This document shows, piece by piece, positions 1-11,335 of a stretch of DNA of 64,000 nt; position 1 is the first letter of the stretch; every line of letters begins with the position of its first letter. A program made the position numbers and the translations under genes. The stretch is from positions 15,182,501 through 15,246,500 of the forward strand of contig NC_012870.2 in NCBI RefSeq assembly GCF_000003195.3, written 5' to 3'. The stretch is from Sorghum bicolor (Eukaryota > Streptophyta > Magnoliopsida > Poales > Poaceae). The notes under the pieces were generated by a model that ran no database searches, was not told the DNA's origin, and saw nothing but the letters and a program-made list of their open reading frames with translations.

Positions 1-577
1 TGGATGCATGGACGGACCAGCACACATGACAATCGAAGGCACGCGGCTGTTTGAGCAGCCAAAGAGACAAGAAAGCGAGCATGAAGCGGTGAGGCAGCGA
101 GCGAGCTCACGAGTCAAATAGGAGCGGTCCAGGGCTCCCCTTGGTTGGACTTGGACGACGTGTCAGTGCGGGGCGCGGGCGCAGCTGGCTCGTTTTGTCC
201 TTCTCCGGCCAACTTGTTCAGCGGCTGCGGCTGCGAGAGACTTGCCTTTGCCGCCGGCAGCTCCAGCCTTGGCCAGTGTAAACGTTCGTCAGCGAAACGA
301 GCAAAGCCGCGGCCCCTGTTGTTGTTTTTTTTTTCCTTTGGACAATAAACAGTGGCAGGAAGAAAATCTAAAGCTCTCCTATGCGGCTCATGATTGTACA
401 TACATGGACATGTATGTCAATCCATGGCATGGCTACCCCATGGGGACAGTCCCACATAATTTTCACACATTCTTATAGTTTCATTACTCTTTTCTCTATT
501 CTCATAAATAGGGAAATAGGAAAAGGATATGCAATTGGGAATTTTCTTTGAGATTCCCTACACCTCCCATCCAATAA
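1..577. other. Left-edge non-coding sequence
   Basis: I see no convincing gene. Short open frames exist on both strands around 114-478, but they overlap each other and lack recognisable domains or splice context. The stretch is fairly GC-rich up to about 300 and AT-rich after 480. It may be leader or promoter sequence of a gene outside the window, but nothing in it proves that. Confidence 0.4.
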
Positions 578-819
578 GGCCTTGTTTACTTCCACCCAAA
601 ATCCAAAAACTTTTCAAGATTCTCCATCACATCGAATCTTTAGACACATGCATAGAGTATTAAATATAAACAAAAATAAAAACTAATTGCACAGTTTGGT
701 CGAAATTTACGAGACGAATCTTTTAAACCTAGTTAATCAATGATTGGACAATAATTACCACAAACAAACGAAAGTGCTACAATGTCACGAAAAAATTTCG
801 GGAAGGAACTAAACAAGGC
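578..819. mobile_element. Tourist-like MITE (GGCCTTGTTTAGTT family)
   Basis: The element begins GGCCTTGTTTACTT and ends in the inverse, AACTAAACAAGGC. Its interior follows the pattern seen in the other copies in this window (an ACATCGAATCTTTAGACACATGCA segment, then an AAAACTAATTGCACAGTTTGG segment). TAA or ATAA lies on each side, matching the 3-bp targets of PIF/Harbinger-type elements. It has no coding capacity. Confidence 0.85.
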
Positions 820-2050
820 ATAAGTGTGTACACTAAAGCGTTTTCCATCCAAATAACACAGCCAGTGATAAGTGTGTCATCTTTTTAGGTATAGACTACC
901 CAAAACTTCAAGTTTAGGCTCTTCAAATGGTACGCCACTCCTTTAGGCTTTGCCACCACGAAGACTAGCCGGCTTCAAACCAAATAACCTATAAAACCAG
1001 CCCACGTTAAACCGCTTTAGGAGCCATCTTCGAGCTGGTTTGGGTACGGTTCTAAACCAGATAACCTGTTGATGGGTACGGTTCTAAACCAGATAACCTG
1101 TTGATAGCCAGACACTCATCGCTTCACTACACAACCACTTCTTCCTACGGCGGCCATCCTCCCCTCCATCTATGTTGGAGGTGTGGCACCCAACTAGAGG
1201 TAGCTAGAGCTCGCTGTATGCAGCTAGAGACGACGCGCAGTTGCTGCAGCGAGGTCAACAATGAGCTACAACATGGAGGGAGCAGCGCGTTTGCGAAGCA
1301 AACGGTCAGGAGCTACAACAGTGAGCTTGCCACTATCCCCCACTGTAGATGTTGTCGTTGTGGTCATCAATCACTATCACTGACGCTAAACGCTGAGGAG
1401 TAGACATGCCTGACAAATGGCGAGCATATTGGTAGGGCACATCTCATGGATGTGCTTAGTCTAACCAAGGACCACGCAAGGAACCGAGCTAACGAGAGAC
1501 TATAAAAGATCCGTCTAGATCATCGAGAACCATGGAACTCACCGATTCTATCTCGCTAGGTTCACTCTTCTACGACTTTGGTTGGGTTCAAACCAAAACC
1601 ACTGTAACCAAACCATGTATAGTCCTAACGAAGACAATATCTCCATAAGGATGGAATCCATTGTGAAAACAAAAGCCGATCTTGTACCCTAGTATCTTTG
1701 GTGTCGAGAGTACTTTCACCATCATCAATGAGCAAACACGAGTGGCTTAGTGAGGAACTAGGTGGTAGAGACGGATCTATGATTGAGGAACGGATGGTTT
1801 GTTGGGCTAGCTATCGCGTATGTGCTTGATGGTGGGCCGCGTGGTTGTTGGTTGCGGCCGCGGTGCTGTGCTCGTGCTACTGTTTGGTTGCGAGTGTGCC
1901 AACGGCTGTGTAGGGGTAGCCTAATCACGTGCACTCATATGTACGTACCAGAGTTGCAAAAACTTGTGGCAGAAGATAAAAGTAGAGACCATATGCTAGC
2001 TTAGAAAGGGAACGTATCTTGTGCAACTCAGCTTCGTGTGGAAATACAGT
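820..2050. other. Unassigned intergenic sequence with a short tandem repeat
   Basis: I recognise no gene here. A unit of about 34 bp containing GGTTCTAAACCAGATAACC occurs twice in tandem at about 1046-1103. Several unconvincing open frames of 60-100 codons are present, without domain similarity. Confidence 0.4.
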
Positions 2051-2051
2051 A

Positions 2052-3130
2052 TAAACATCTCCAAGAGTTTGCTAAAATCTACTTGGTAAATCTTGTGATT
2101 TGACAACTTACTAAAAGAGATGACAAGTTTAAAAATAGAGTCTCTTCAATAGTTTGTTATTTAGACTTGCTAAAATTAAATATTAGGCCCACAACCTGGC
2201 CGATAATTTTCCTGTCCTCGAACTTGTGAATAGCGGGTGCCGTCGCGCAAGAGTCTTCTCGCGACTCTCGGTCGCTGCTAGAGGTCTCCGTCGGCTGCTA
2301 GCCAGCCTCCATTGCGGCCGCCCATCTGCGACATCAAGTCGGCCGCCCATCTTCACAAGAGCATGAAACCACACGAGCAACTTGAAAACAACATTCTGTG
2401 CATAGAGATTGAAAGCTGTTAATGGAGATCAACATTGGTGTCATTGCTACCTGATCGCAAATACCAAATCACCAGATTGCGGTCAACCTACCTACGTGAG
2501 CATTAAGAACGAAGGTCTCAAGATCAAGGATGGGGCCGGGGAATACGACACCGCGACCAACGTACCTGATTCCTGGCTTCGCGACGAAGAGACGAACAGC
2601 GGCGGCGCAACTTCTTTGGACCTGGACTCCAATCGCGTCGAAGAAGATGAATGGAATGGCGACGTCGCTATATAGGGACGGCGGCTTGCACTAGACCGAT
2701 CTTTTATTGCACATGAACGGTAGAAATCTCGCGCGGGAAGGCTTCTCGCGCGCGCGAGAGTAGCGCCGGCGCAGCTTTTCGCGACGGCAACTGAGCTCCG
2801 CGCGTGGATATTTGCGCGTGCGAGGAAGAAAATTGGCAACTTGCTAAAGATAGCAACCTCTTTACCAAGCTGTTGGAGGAATTAAGGAATTTTATGTTTT
2901 CCCCAAAAAAATAGAGATAGCAAGCATGGGCGAAGCCACCTCAAAACTAACCCTGGTGCACACTCTATCAAACATAAAGGAATGTATAAAATGTGAAAGA
3001 AAATACATGGAAAATTTAAGGCAGGTATTAACAAACTATTATTTTACCACGGTGCACGTGCACCAGGGAAAGCCAACATGGCTTCGCCTCTGATAGCAAG
3101 TGGATTTGAGAAACTCTTGGAGATGCTCTC
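2052..3130. mobile_element. Probable non-autonomous TIR element(s) with GC-rich cargo
   Basis: The left edge reads ACATCTCCAAGAGTTTGC and the right edge reads AAACTCTTGGAGATGCTC, which are inverted versions of each other and resemble the GAGCATCTCCAA ends of other elements in this window. The interior (about 2190-2830) is unusually GC-rich and contains an 88-codon open frame (2409-2675) that I cannot assign. A second, smaller element seems nested at about 2933-3092, with ends containing GGCGAAGCCA and TGGCTTCGCC. The outer boundaries are approximate because I could not find a clean target duplication. Confidence 0.45.
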
Positions 3131-3169
3131 CAAGGGAATTCGCTAATTAAGAAAATGCGTAGGGGGTGC

Positions 3170-3506
3170 TGGCTCCTGGCTGCACGCGATCCTGCAGAAC
3201 CCTCCTCGATTTGGCGTTCGGACACGACTTCAGATCCTGCAGAACCCACACGGAGACGGAGACGGAGACGTGAACTCCTGATCCAGTCTTTGATTCCAAG
3301 ACGACATGCATGATCGAGCACCGTATATGTATATCCCGGCCATAAATAGGGCACGGCAGGTGGAGTAGAAGTGTAGAACCAATCAATCATTCAAGACGCC
3401 CGCAGCTAGCAGAACGAGCGGCGCCGTGGACGGACAGACAGAGAGATCTCGATCGAGTCAGACAGAGCAGCTAGCAGAGAGAGATCTCTCGATCGAGTCG
3501 ATCTCG
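3170..3506 (+). promoter_or_regulatory. Promoter and 5' leader of the F-box gene
   Basis: A TATA-like CATAAATAGG lies near 3341, about 165 bp before the first upstream start codon. The leader after it is rich in GA and GATC runs (GAGAGATCTCGATCGAGTC occurs in two near-identical forms around 3440-3500). A 15-bp string, GATCCTGCAGAACCC or close to it, is repeated at about 3189 and 3234. The transcription start is not visible directly. Confidence 0.45.
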
Positions 3507-3567
3507 ATGGAACAGCATGACGGCGAGCGCTAGCAGCAGGACCTGCTGGCAGCGGCAGTGCCAATAA
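3507..3567 (+). promoter_or_regulatory. Two overlapping upstream ORFs in the F-box leader
   Basis: The first upstream ATG is at 3507; it is in frame with the F-box coding region but stops at TAG (3531-3533) after eight codons. The second ATG is at 3517 and runs 16 codons to TAA at 3565-3567. That stop overlaps the main ATG by one base (TAATG). Such a stop-start overlap is compatible with reinitiation control of translation, but this is inference. Confidence 0.6.
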
Positions 3568-4892
3568 TGCCAACAACAACAGCAGCAGCAATAACGCTGA
3601 TTCCCGACGACGTTCTCGCCGACGTGCTCCGCCTCTTGGGCTCGCCGAGTGGGCTCGCCGCGTGCCGCAGCGTGTGCAGGGCATGGCGCGCGGTCATCGA
3701 CGACCGCCGGCTGCTCCGCGCCGACCTCCTCCCGCTGTCGCTGTCCGGCCTCTTGCTCTGCCTCAACGTGGAGGGTGAACCTGAACCCCCGGAGCTGTTG
3801 GCCCGCCCCGGCGCCGGCGTCACCGGCTACCTGATGCCCCGCCGCAGCGTCTGGATCCAAGACCACTGCAACGGCCTCATCCTGGTAGGGAACGACGTCC
3901 TCAACCCGGCGACGGGCCGTGTCGTGCGTCTGCCCAAGTGCCCCCCGTCTCCGTTCTGGGGGGATCCACGCTGTTTCTCAGAACACCGCTATCTCGCCTT
4001 CGATCCCGCGGAGTCACCGCACTTCTACCAGGTATTCTGCATCCCCATGGTGCTTACTAACAGTGAGGGGCCTGGAGCTGCGTACAGGGCCATCGCGCAG
4101 TGCGAATGGCCACCGTCGCCGTTCGTCCTCAGCGTCTTCTCGTCGATGACGGGGCGGTGGGAGGCGAGGTCGTTGGTCCGGCAAGGTGGAGCCGCAGGAA
4201 AGGTCGACGACATGGTTGTCCCACTGTCATATGACAATCTGCACTCAGCGTGCTGGAGGGGTGCACTCTACGTGCATTGCCAAAACGATTTTGTGATGAG
4301 GATATCATTGTCAGACCATACGACGACATACCAGGTGATCAAGCCACCTAGAGAGGTGGAAGAATGCAGGGATCCACTATGCGGTCGTGGTCGTCTAGGG
4401 AGGTCGGAGAAGGGAGTTTACTTTGCATCCTTTGATCGCGAAATGCACCTTTGCGTTTGGATCCTCCATGATGGTGGTGGTCACATGGAATGGATACCGA
4501 GACATCGAAGTGCTTATGGGCTAGCCATGCCGAGCTCACCAAGATCGTCCTGGACCTTACACAATGCTTTGCGATCTGAAGATGCCAACGTGGACGCACA
4601 AGAATGGGATTCTGATGACGATGCTGCTGAAACTACTCTCCACGCCGAAACGGAAGATAGGATACAAGAGCAGCTTCTTGTTGATTATGAAATACTCGCA
4701 CTCCATCCTTACAGAGAGATTATCTTCATGTTCAAGGAGGCACAGGGTAGAGAAGTGGCGTACGCGTACCATTTGAAGAGCTCTAAACTTGAGGATTTGG
4801 GTAAACTGTTCCCAAAAGACGGAACACCTGGCTGTTTTACTTTGATGGAAAACTCCTTCCCGTACACACCTTGTCGGATGGGAGCGCCGTAG
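3567..4892 (+). CDS. F-box protein, single exon
   Basis: This gene encodes a 441-residue protein with an N-terminal F-box at about residues 9-55. Seen are the pattern LIPDDVLADVLRLL and the conserved CRSVCRAW. F-box proteins are substrate receptors of SCF ubiquitin ligases; the F-box binds SKP1. The remaining residues contain NGLILVGN and a NPATGRVVRLP segment, as in the grass-expanded F-box families with a beta-propeller-like C-terminal half. An acidic patch (EWDSDDDAAE) lies near residue 350. The start is the ATG at 3567; an in-frame GTG upstream at 3558 is not a credible start. No intron, frameshift or internal stop is seen. The substrate cannot be told from the sequence. An N-terminal run of Thr and Ala comes from an ACA/GCA codon repeat. 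Confidence 0.85.
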   Translation: MPTTTAAAITLIPDDVLADVLRLLGSPSGLAACRSVCRAWRAVIDDRRLLRADLLPLSLSGLLLCLNVEGEPEPPELLARPGAGVTGYLMPRRSVWIQDHCNGLILVGNDVLNPATGRVVRLPKCPPSPFWGDPRCFSEHRYLAFDPAESPHFYQVFCIPMVLTNSEGPGAAYRAIAQCEWPPSPFVLSVFSSMTGRWEARSLVRQGGAAGKVDDMVVPLSYDNLHSACWRGALYVHCQNDFVMRISLSDHTTTYQVIKPPREVEECRDPLCGRGRLGRSEKGVYFASFDREMHLCVWILHDGGGHMEWIPRHRSAYGLAMPSSPRSSWTLHNALRSEDANVDAQEWDSDDDAAETTLHAETEDRIQEQLLVDYEILALHPYREIIFMFKEAQGREVAYAYHLKSSKLEDLGKLFPKDGTPGCFTLMENSFPYTPCRMGAP

Positions 4893-6881
4893 GAAATTTC
4901 AATAACATTTTTTTTTGTTTCAATGCCCGTGCGTTGCATCGGCAACAAAAATAATGACCCAATAACTTAAATATGAATGTGTTGTACTATTATCAAAACA
5001 TGATCAGCCTCGTTTCCCACCTGCAGCATCACTAAGCTACAATATTTCAGTGGAAAATTCAAATTCAAAGCTCTGACGACTATAATTTTGAATTCCAATA
5101 TTGTTCGGGTACAAATGACTTCACACATGTTGTCATCCCATAAATAGAGTTTTACATGAGTATATGCTGAGGATCCCTTGTCTCTATCTTACAGTTCATA
5201 TTCTATACAATTATTGTTTACAGCAACATACTGGAATTTTTGTTTTCTCAAATACAAATGACAGCTCCGTAGCATATACTATAGAAAAACCATTGTACGG
5301 AATCAGGTCCGACCATTGTACAGAAAATAAAAAGGAATGATGCGAGTGCTTCTTACCTTCTGACATCAGCAATCACAAAGACACAAAAGTGAGATTATAT
5401 AGCCAGGGCATATGTCAATAAATTTCCAGCAATTCCATTGCATAAATGACAATGACATAATAAAAAAATAACAACAATAAAAGATCTAAATAAGAAGGCA
5501 TGAACGAGATAGGTGGTAACTGGTGAACATGAAACACGTGGAACTAACTCGATAAGTTTGTAATATTTTTCATTTTCTTGAACATGTAATCCAATAAAAG
5601 CTAAAGGTTCATTATCACAGCTAAATTGTGAGGGGGTCATGTTACAGAATACTAAGAAATAAATAAAAAAGTAATCCTAAAAGGTCAAGAAAGTGTGGGA
5701 AGAAAGTGTGAACAATGAACATGAACCATAAGCCATAATAATATGATGTACCTGGCAACTTCATAATTGGAGTTCCTCCGTTTATGGCATAATTCCCTTG
5801 CTCATATTGCAATCTCAATATACATAAATATAAAATGAAACCATGAAGAGGAAAAGGAAAAAAAATCATCAAGTAGTCAATCAAAATATCTCTAAAACTT
5901 CAGGCTCATGGCGGATATTGTAGAAAATAATTAAATTCTCACAGTTAACGAAACATACATTATTAAGATAGAGCACCAATAAATAGCCAAAGGTGGTTTG
6001 TCAGATGCATGCACTCTCTTACCTCTGTTTTGACAGCACAATCAACTCCATCAGCACTGCCTAGGATTATAACCATGTATTAAAATAGAAACAACAAAAA
6101 AAAGGAACATGGTAATTGCAGTTCAAGGCGTGTTGTACCTTGACCAAAAAAAAATGTAAATTTTATCTGTAGCCAATAATCATTAGTGCGATGACATTAA
6201 GTTATGTCATCAATTATCAGAACACTCAAATCATCCATCTTAGGCACAGGGAAAAATAAATATTTTTGCCATTGCTGACGCCATGTTGACATTTGGTAAA
6301 GTAAAGGCTTGTTCCTATATAGTCCAAGACAAACATCAAGATGGCAGTAAAATTTGTTTCTTAATATAAGGCTGGCAGCTAGGTTTGTTTCTTAACTTCA
6401 AGGCTGTCAGCAGGGTTTGTTTCTTAACTTCAAGGCTGTCAGCAGGGTTTGTTTCTTAACTCTAAGGTTTGCAGCTACCTGTCTGAAAAGACATACTAAT
6501 AACTGTGGAACAGTTTATGCAGAGTTTTGAAGTGCCTCTTTTGGTGTCTGAAAATAATAGGAGAGAATATATAGTTATCATGCAGAGTATAACACACAGT
6601 ACTGTAATTTTTGTAAATCTACCAGGTGAGTCACCAAACTTTTTGTATCAAAATAACCATCATCAGCATGGAATACTAATCGTTTAGCGAAACAGGGGAT
6701 GGCCTTTACTTACTGAAAGCAAACATTAATTGTGCAAAATTTCGTGAAGGCTGTTCTGAGTGACAAAGTATGTTCAGAAAATCTCTACTAAAAGGCATGA
6801 CCATGTGTGTCAAAATCATCTCAAGTAAGTAGAATGTGTCTATAGTCTATCAGACATATTATCACTCTTCTGTTCAACCAC
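4893..6881. other. Mostly non-coding, AT-rich; possible exon remnants on the minus strand
   Basis: After the F-box stop there is AT-rich sequence with no intact gene. On the minus strand a few short blocks look exon-like: 6023-6060 has AG before it and GTAAG after it, and about 5757-5815 ends in a GT donor context. They may belong with the FLZ-like exon at 6882-7145 in one decayed gene, but I cannot join them. A GGTTTGTTTCTTAACTTCAAGGCTG unit is repeated about three times near 6380-6470. Confidence 0.3.
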
Positions 6882-7145
6882 CCAGCATGAACAAGAGCAG
6901 TGGAGCTGTTCTTACGAGACAGGTTATCAAAAATCCTAATCTCAGATCCAAGAAGAACCTTTCTAACATCCAGGGGTGTGGAGTCTTATTATGAGTCAGA
7001 AAATCCATAAGTCCAAGCTCAACCCTGTCGCCAAGCAAGATTTTCTGTTTCTGGCTGGCATGAACAGAGAATGCTCTGGGTGATTTGGTGCCAAGGCCAG
7101 TGAAAAATTTGAGGTCTAGGGGTGATGTTGGACTGCGAACATGCA
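6882..7145 (-). pseudogene. FLZ-like (DUF581) gene exon with a frameshift
   Basis: On the minus strand an acceptor (TTTACTTCCAG) precedes an open stretch reading RSPTSPLDLKFFTGLG and then KSPRAFSVH and GDRVELGLMDFL. This matches the style of the N-terminal half of FCS-like zinc finger (FLZ) proteins, which carry SPTSPLD and VGLGIVDSL-like motifs. The likely continuation, KVLLGSEIRIFDNLSRKNSS, is in a different frame, with stops between the two, so the exon seems frameshifted. A GT follows at the expected end. The FLZ zinc finger itself (paired CxxC) was not found in the 2 kb that follow. The assignment rests on motif memory only. Confidence 0.4.
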
Positions 7146-8425
7146 CTGGAAGTAAACATAATAGGTTAGTCATAACAAACTCATTACAAGCAAGATGAAC
7201 TGTCTTACTGAAGCTTTTCTTTTTGAAACCTACCAGCAGGAGATCCGGAAAGATCATCATCTTGAAGTAAAACAAGATACTGCCATTTTAATAAGATAGT
7301 TTATATAATTGTAGTGTTATTTTTTCTAGACGATTTTGTCATCAATATCCATCTTAGCTAATCCTTGGTGTTAAATTATGCTGTTCCATGTTCTTAGGCA
7401 ATTTATCTAAGTAAATGAAAATAGTTACAGATGCAATCAGAAGAGTTTGAGCAGCAATTGACCTCACAGGTGACTCATTTCGTCGAGCACCTCATGGATG
7501 GCATCCCACCATCAAACCACATCGCAGAACCGCCAGAACTGATCCTGTGCTGTTACTTGAGGAGGCAGCGCAGCATGCTCTCTAGCCACACCAACAAACT
7601 ATTGCCTGGCAATTGACCATTGAATTGCCAGGAACCCAGAAATAGAACAGAATAGATGCTTGCCTCGGTGCCGCGCAGCCCAGGTCGCCCTGCTCCCCTG
7701 CCTCAGTGATACCGTGCAAATGGTACAGTGCAGCCCAGCTAGCAGCCGGCTTTCTGCTTGCCTCTAGTGGTCTAGCCCAGTGCCGCAGGCCAGTGGCGGC
7801 GCCCTATCTCCATGCGCGACGGCGAGGGCGTGCACGGCACTAGTGCAGGTGCTCGTCGAGGCAACCCGGTTTTCCACGACGGCTTGCCGCCGCATGCTTT
7901 ATCTAGTAGCTCTTCGAGGTTCGCAACCTGAGTATGATTGAACCACCCAGCTCCTTAACTTCAAGATTCTACCAAATTAAAAGTTAAGCATCAACAGAAC
8001 TATCTTACATTAAAAATTCAGGTTTGTACTTAATAAGTTCCTAAACATATAGGCCGACTTCCGGAGCGAAACGGAAGCCGCCAGAATATGTTGCTAAGCG
8101 TTGAAGAAAAAAGTAGAATAGGAAATGTTGCTAAGCGTTGAAGAAAATACAAAAATAATTAGAAAAAGTTCGAAATATGTATTTACATAGTCAATAACAA
8201 AAGGAAACAAATAAATGTATGTGAAATAAAAAGTTATAGTAAAAAACGGAGAAAAAGATGTTGACAGTGGTTGACGATGGGAGTTTGTGTACTTAGAGAG
8301 ATGTGTGTACAAAATTGGGAAATTGGGGAAACTCGAAAGACGCACCAACACTATTAGAAAACACACACACACACATGGTACAGGCTGAAATGACTATACG
8401 ATTTAAAAGAGTGGAGACCATTTAA
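7146..8425. other. Unassigned intergenic sequence
   Basis: No supported gene. About 7640-7920 is GC-rich with CCCAG-rich text but no open frame that looks conserved. Around 8092-8160 the string GTTGCTAAGCGTTGAAGAAAA occurs twice. An (AC)n run lies near 8361-8375. Confidence 0.4.
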
Positions 8426-8656
8426 GGCCTTTTTTAGTTTAAAAAAAGTTTAAGATTTCCCGTCGCATCGAATCTTACGGTACATGTACAGAGCATTAAA
8501 TATAGATAAAAACAAAAACTAATTCCACAGTTTGCCTGTAAATCGCGAGATGAATCTTTTAAACTTAGTTAGTCCATGATTGAATAATATTAGTCAAATA
8601 AAAACGAAAGTACTACAGTGTCCAAAAATCTAAAATTTTAGAAACTGAACAAGGTC
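8426..8656. mobile_element. Tourist-like MITE (GGCCTTGTTTAGTT family)
   Basis: The ends are GGCCTTTTTTAGTTT and CTGAACAAGGTC, flanked by TAA on both sides (8423-8425 and 8657-8659). The interior matches the other family members in the window. Confidence 0.8.
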
Positions 8657-8663
8657 TAAGAGT

Positions 8664-8907
8664 TACAGTTTCTTTACTTCCACCAAAAAACCCAAAAATT
8701 TTCAAGATTCCCAGTCACATCGAAGCTTTAGACGAATGCATGGAGTATTAAATGTAGACGAAAATAAAAACAAATTGCACAGTTTGGTCGAAATTGACGA
8801 GACGAATTTTTTGAGCCTAGTTAGTCCATGGTTGGATAATAATTACCACAAACAAACGAAAATGTTATAGTATCGTGAAATTTTTCCCTTCACGAACTAA
8901 ACAAGGT
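8664..8907. mobile_element. Second Tourist-like MITE copy in tandem
   Basis: This copy starts a few bases after the previous one. It repeats the family interior and ends AACTAAACAAGGTC. Its left end is eroded (TTTCTTTACTTCC). The two neighbours are in the same orientation. Confidence 0.7.
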
Positions 8908-9465
8908 CTGGATAGAGAAAAGAAACAGAGGGACTACAGGTGGTACCATATGGGAACAGCTGGGGATGGAGTCGGGGAATTAACGTTTCCAAAGGGAAGG
9001 TGGGACACCGTGTTGGGGGTGGGAGGAGGGAATGCGGGGGGTGAGAACAGGGTTGACTGTGCGCGAATCTTGCAGCATAACTGAAAATACCGTTTGCTGA
9101 TTAGTTGGCTGACAACGGCTGATCAAAAGAAGCGAATGCGACTGCAAGCCATAGCGGTTTGTAGTTTCCGGTGCTACTGCACATTCGGATGGTGCAGGAA
9201 GATAGTAGTGGTAGTAGCAGCAGGCAGCAGCTGCATGCACATTCTATCGGACCTCTGCCAATGCAAAGTGGTGCCCGGCCCGGAAGACAGTAATGGCCTG
9301 ACAGAGTGACAGCCCTGTCCGAGGCCGGTGATAAATACTCCTGCTCCATGAGCGAGCCAGCAAGTGATGAGAGCAATGAAATGAGATCGAGAGGGATTCA
9401 TCATATTACGGAGTATGCATGCATATGGTCCTGAATGAAGGCTCCTTTCCTGTCTTTGGCAGTTG
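8908..9465. other. Intergenic spacer before the CACTA element
   Basis: No supported gene. A TATA-like GATAAATACTCC occurs near 9331 and might belong to a promoter, but no coding start follows before the CACTA insertion at 9466. The same unit may resume after 13510. Confidence 0.35.
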
Positions 9466-9479
9466 CACTACTGGAATTC

Positions 9480-10008
9480 TGTTCTTTGCCGACTGCCAAA
9501 AGCAGTCGGCAAAGGCCCTAAAACAGGTGGCAAAGGCTTTGCCGACTGCTTTACACGTGGCAGTCGGCAAAGAACACGTGGCCAAGAATCCGTCGGCAAA
9601 GAAACCTTTGCCACCTGCCAAGAGAAAAGCAGTCGGCAAAGCCTTTGCCACCTGCCAATATGGCAGTCGGCAAAGGGAACGAACGTCGTCATGAGATGAC
9701 GGAACGCATCCCCTTTACCGACTGCCAAAAGCAGTCGGCAAAGGTTTTTCTTATTTTTTTATAATAGAATTTCTTTGCCGACTGCTTTTTTTGGCAGGTG
9801 GCAAACGGCTCTTTGCCGACTGCCTTTTTTGGCAGGTGGCAAAGGGCTCTTTGCCGACTGTCTTTTTTGGCAGGTGGCAAAGGGCTCTTTGCCGACTGCT
9901 TTTTTTTGGCAGGTGGCAAAGGGCTCTTTGCCGACTGCCTTTTTTGGCAGGTGGCAAAGGGCTCTTTGCCGACTGCCTTTTTTGGGCAGGTGGCAAAGCT
10001 GGAATAAG
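9480..10008. repeat. Left subterminal repeat array of the CACTA element
   Basis: The unit CTTTGCCGACTGC, followed by TTTTTTGGCAGGTGGCAAAG or its inverse, is repeated about a dozen times. From 9774 to 10000 there is a near-regular tandem of about 47 bp. The many inverted copies give strong hairpin potential. Open frames read across this array are artefacts of the repeat. Confidence 0.85.
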
Positions 10009-10260
10009 TAAAATTTCAGCCTGTTTTTTTATTTTGTATCACAAATATGATTATATAATCAGAATTCACATATATCACACAGATCCACAAATATATCACA
10101 CAAATCCACATATATAGCACACATAAACCATAATAAATGAGTTCAACAAGTCCATCATCCAACAAATCATACTAAGTGTGCAAAACCAACATCAAACATC
10201 CAACATGGTGTGCTAAACCAACATCCAACATCCTGCAAAGTAGAAGAACCATATAGCTAG

Positions 10261-11275
10261 TCACGCGTCCTGCGACCCGTCGCCACCGTGGTGTGAAGAG
10301 CTCCCAGCTGGCCACAGAGGCCACGAAGACGGTCCAATCTGCGGCGCGCTGCTGTACACCCACCCAGATCCAACCTGCTGGGCAGGCGGAGGGTCTCTAC
10401 CCCACCCGGAGGCCCCCGCCTGCGTAAGCCTAGGAGGAACGCCACCTGGTTCCACCTGGCCTGGAGAAAGTCCATGTGGAGTCGGGTTTGAACCTGCCGA
10501 TGGTGGCTGCAAAGAGAAGTGATCTCATTAGTACATGTGGGATAGCCGTACAAACGAAAACAATAGACAGACTGCTAGAAACTCACCGGACTCCCTAAAG
10601 GGCTAGGAACAGGGGGTGGAGCAAGAACAGGGGGTGGAGCGAAGAAAGAAGCTGTTAACGGAGGACATCTGAAACCAGGGATCTCCAGGCCCTGAAAGAA
10701 GCTGGCAAAATCTTTCATCTGACGCGCCGAGTGCTCCTGGATAGCCTCCAACTGCCGCCGATGGGCCTCCTGCTGGGCCGCCAACTGCTGCCGATGAGCC
10801 TCCTCTTGGGCCGCCTGTTGGGCCCGTAGCTTGGCCAGCTCGGACTGCAATATTACACTCGTGATGTTTAAACAATGCATAAGAAAAGCTACATATGTAA
10901 ATCCAATAAACGACAAATAGTTACCTGAACCACCGCCATCATCTGCGTAGAGCTTGGCCGCCGAGGCTGTATGGGGACGTCCGATGAGGTCGTGCTGTCT
11001 GATCGACGAACCTCACGAAGGGTGGGAACGGTGGCCGGGTCGATTACGCTGTGGGCAAGAAAGTACCGCTCATGCTGCTTCCCTCCTCCCGTCCTCATCA
11101 GGACGTCCGTGTCAAGAGGCTCGGTGGCCGGATCATAGGCCTCACCATAGCGCTTGCGAACTGCCTCGGTGTACTGGACGACCTTCTCGTAGGCGTTCGG
11201 GTTGGTCGCTTTGCCCTGGTGAGATAGGACATAGCCTGTGAACTCGTTGATCACCTGGCCACCATGCGACTGGGT
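10261..11275 (-). pseudogene. 3' exons of a Transposase_24-like (Ptta/En/Spm) CACTA protein
   Basis: Three exons read on the minus strand with GT-AG borders: 10925-11275, 10587-10844 and 10261-10506. The first contains GGGKQHERYFLAHSVIDP followed by PTLREVRR, which resembles the plant transposase (Ptta/En/Spm, Transposase_24) family signature. The second encodes an Ala/Gln/Glu-rich coiled coil (repeats of AAQEEAHRQQL type) and a proline-rich tail. The third is Gly/Pro/Ser-rich and ends at a stop. The upstream part of the gene is missing and replaced by the repeat block 11336-13145, so the protein is truncated and probably non-functional. Confidence 0.65.
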
Positions 11276-11335
11276 CTACGAGGAAAACACAAGAACGATT
11301 ACACGTAATGAGAATGAATAATTAAATAAATAAAG

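Noticed and set aside
3558..3566. F-box protein starting at 3558
   Set aside because: The codon there is GTG; the first in-frame ATG after the upstream stop is at 3567.
9480..10008. Regular repeats that could suggest a CRISPR array
   Set aside because: The window is eukaryotic, the spacers are themselves repeats, and both orientations alternate, as in CACTA ends.
9406..10011. Several overlapping open frames of 60-108 codons on both strands
   Set aside because: They translate the CACTA subterminal repeat (repeating LPPAKK or FWQVAKGS text) and are a product of the repeat period, not proteins.
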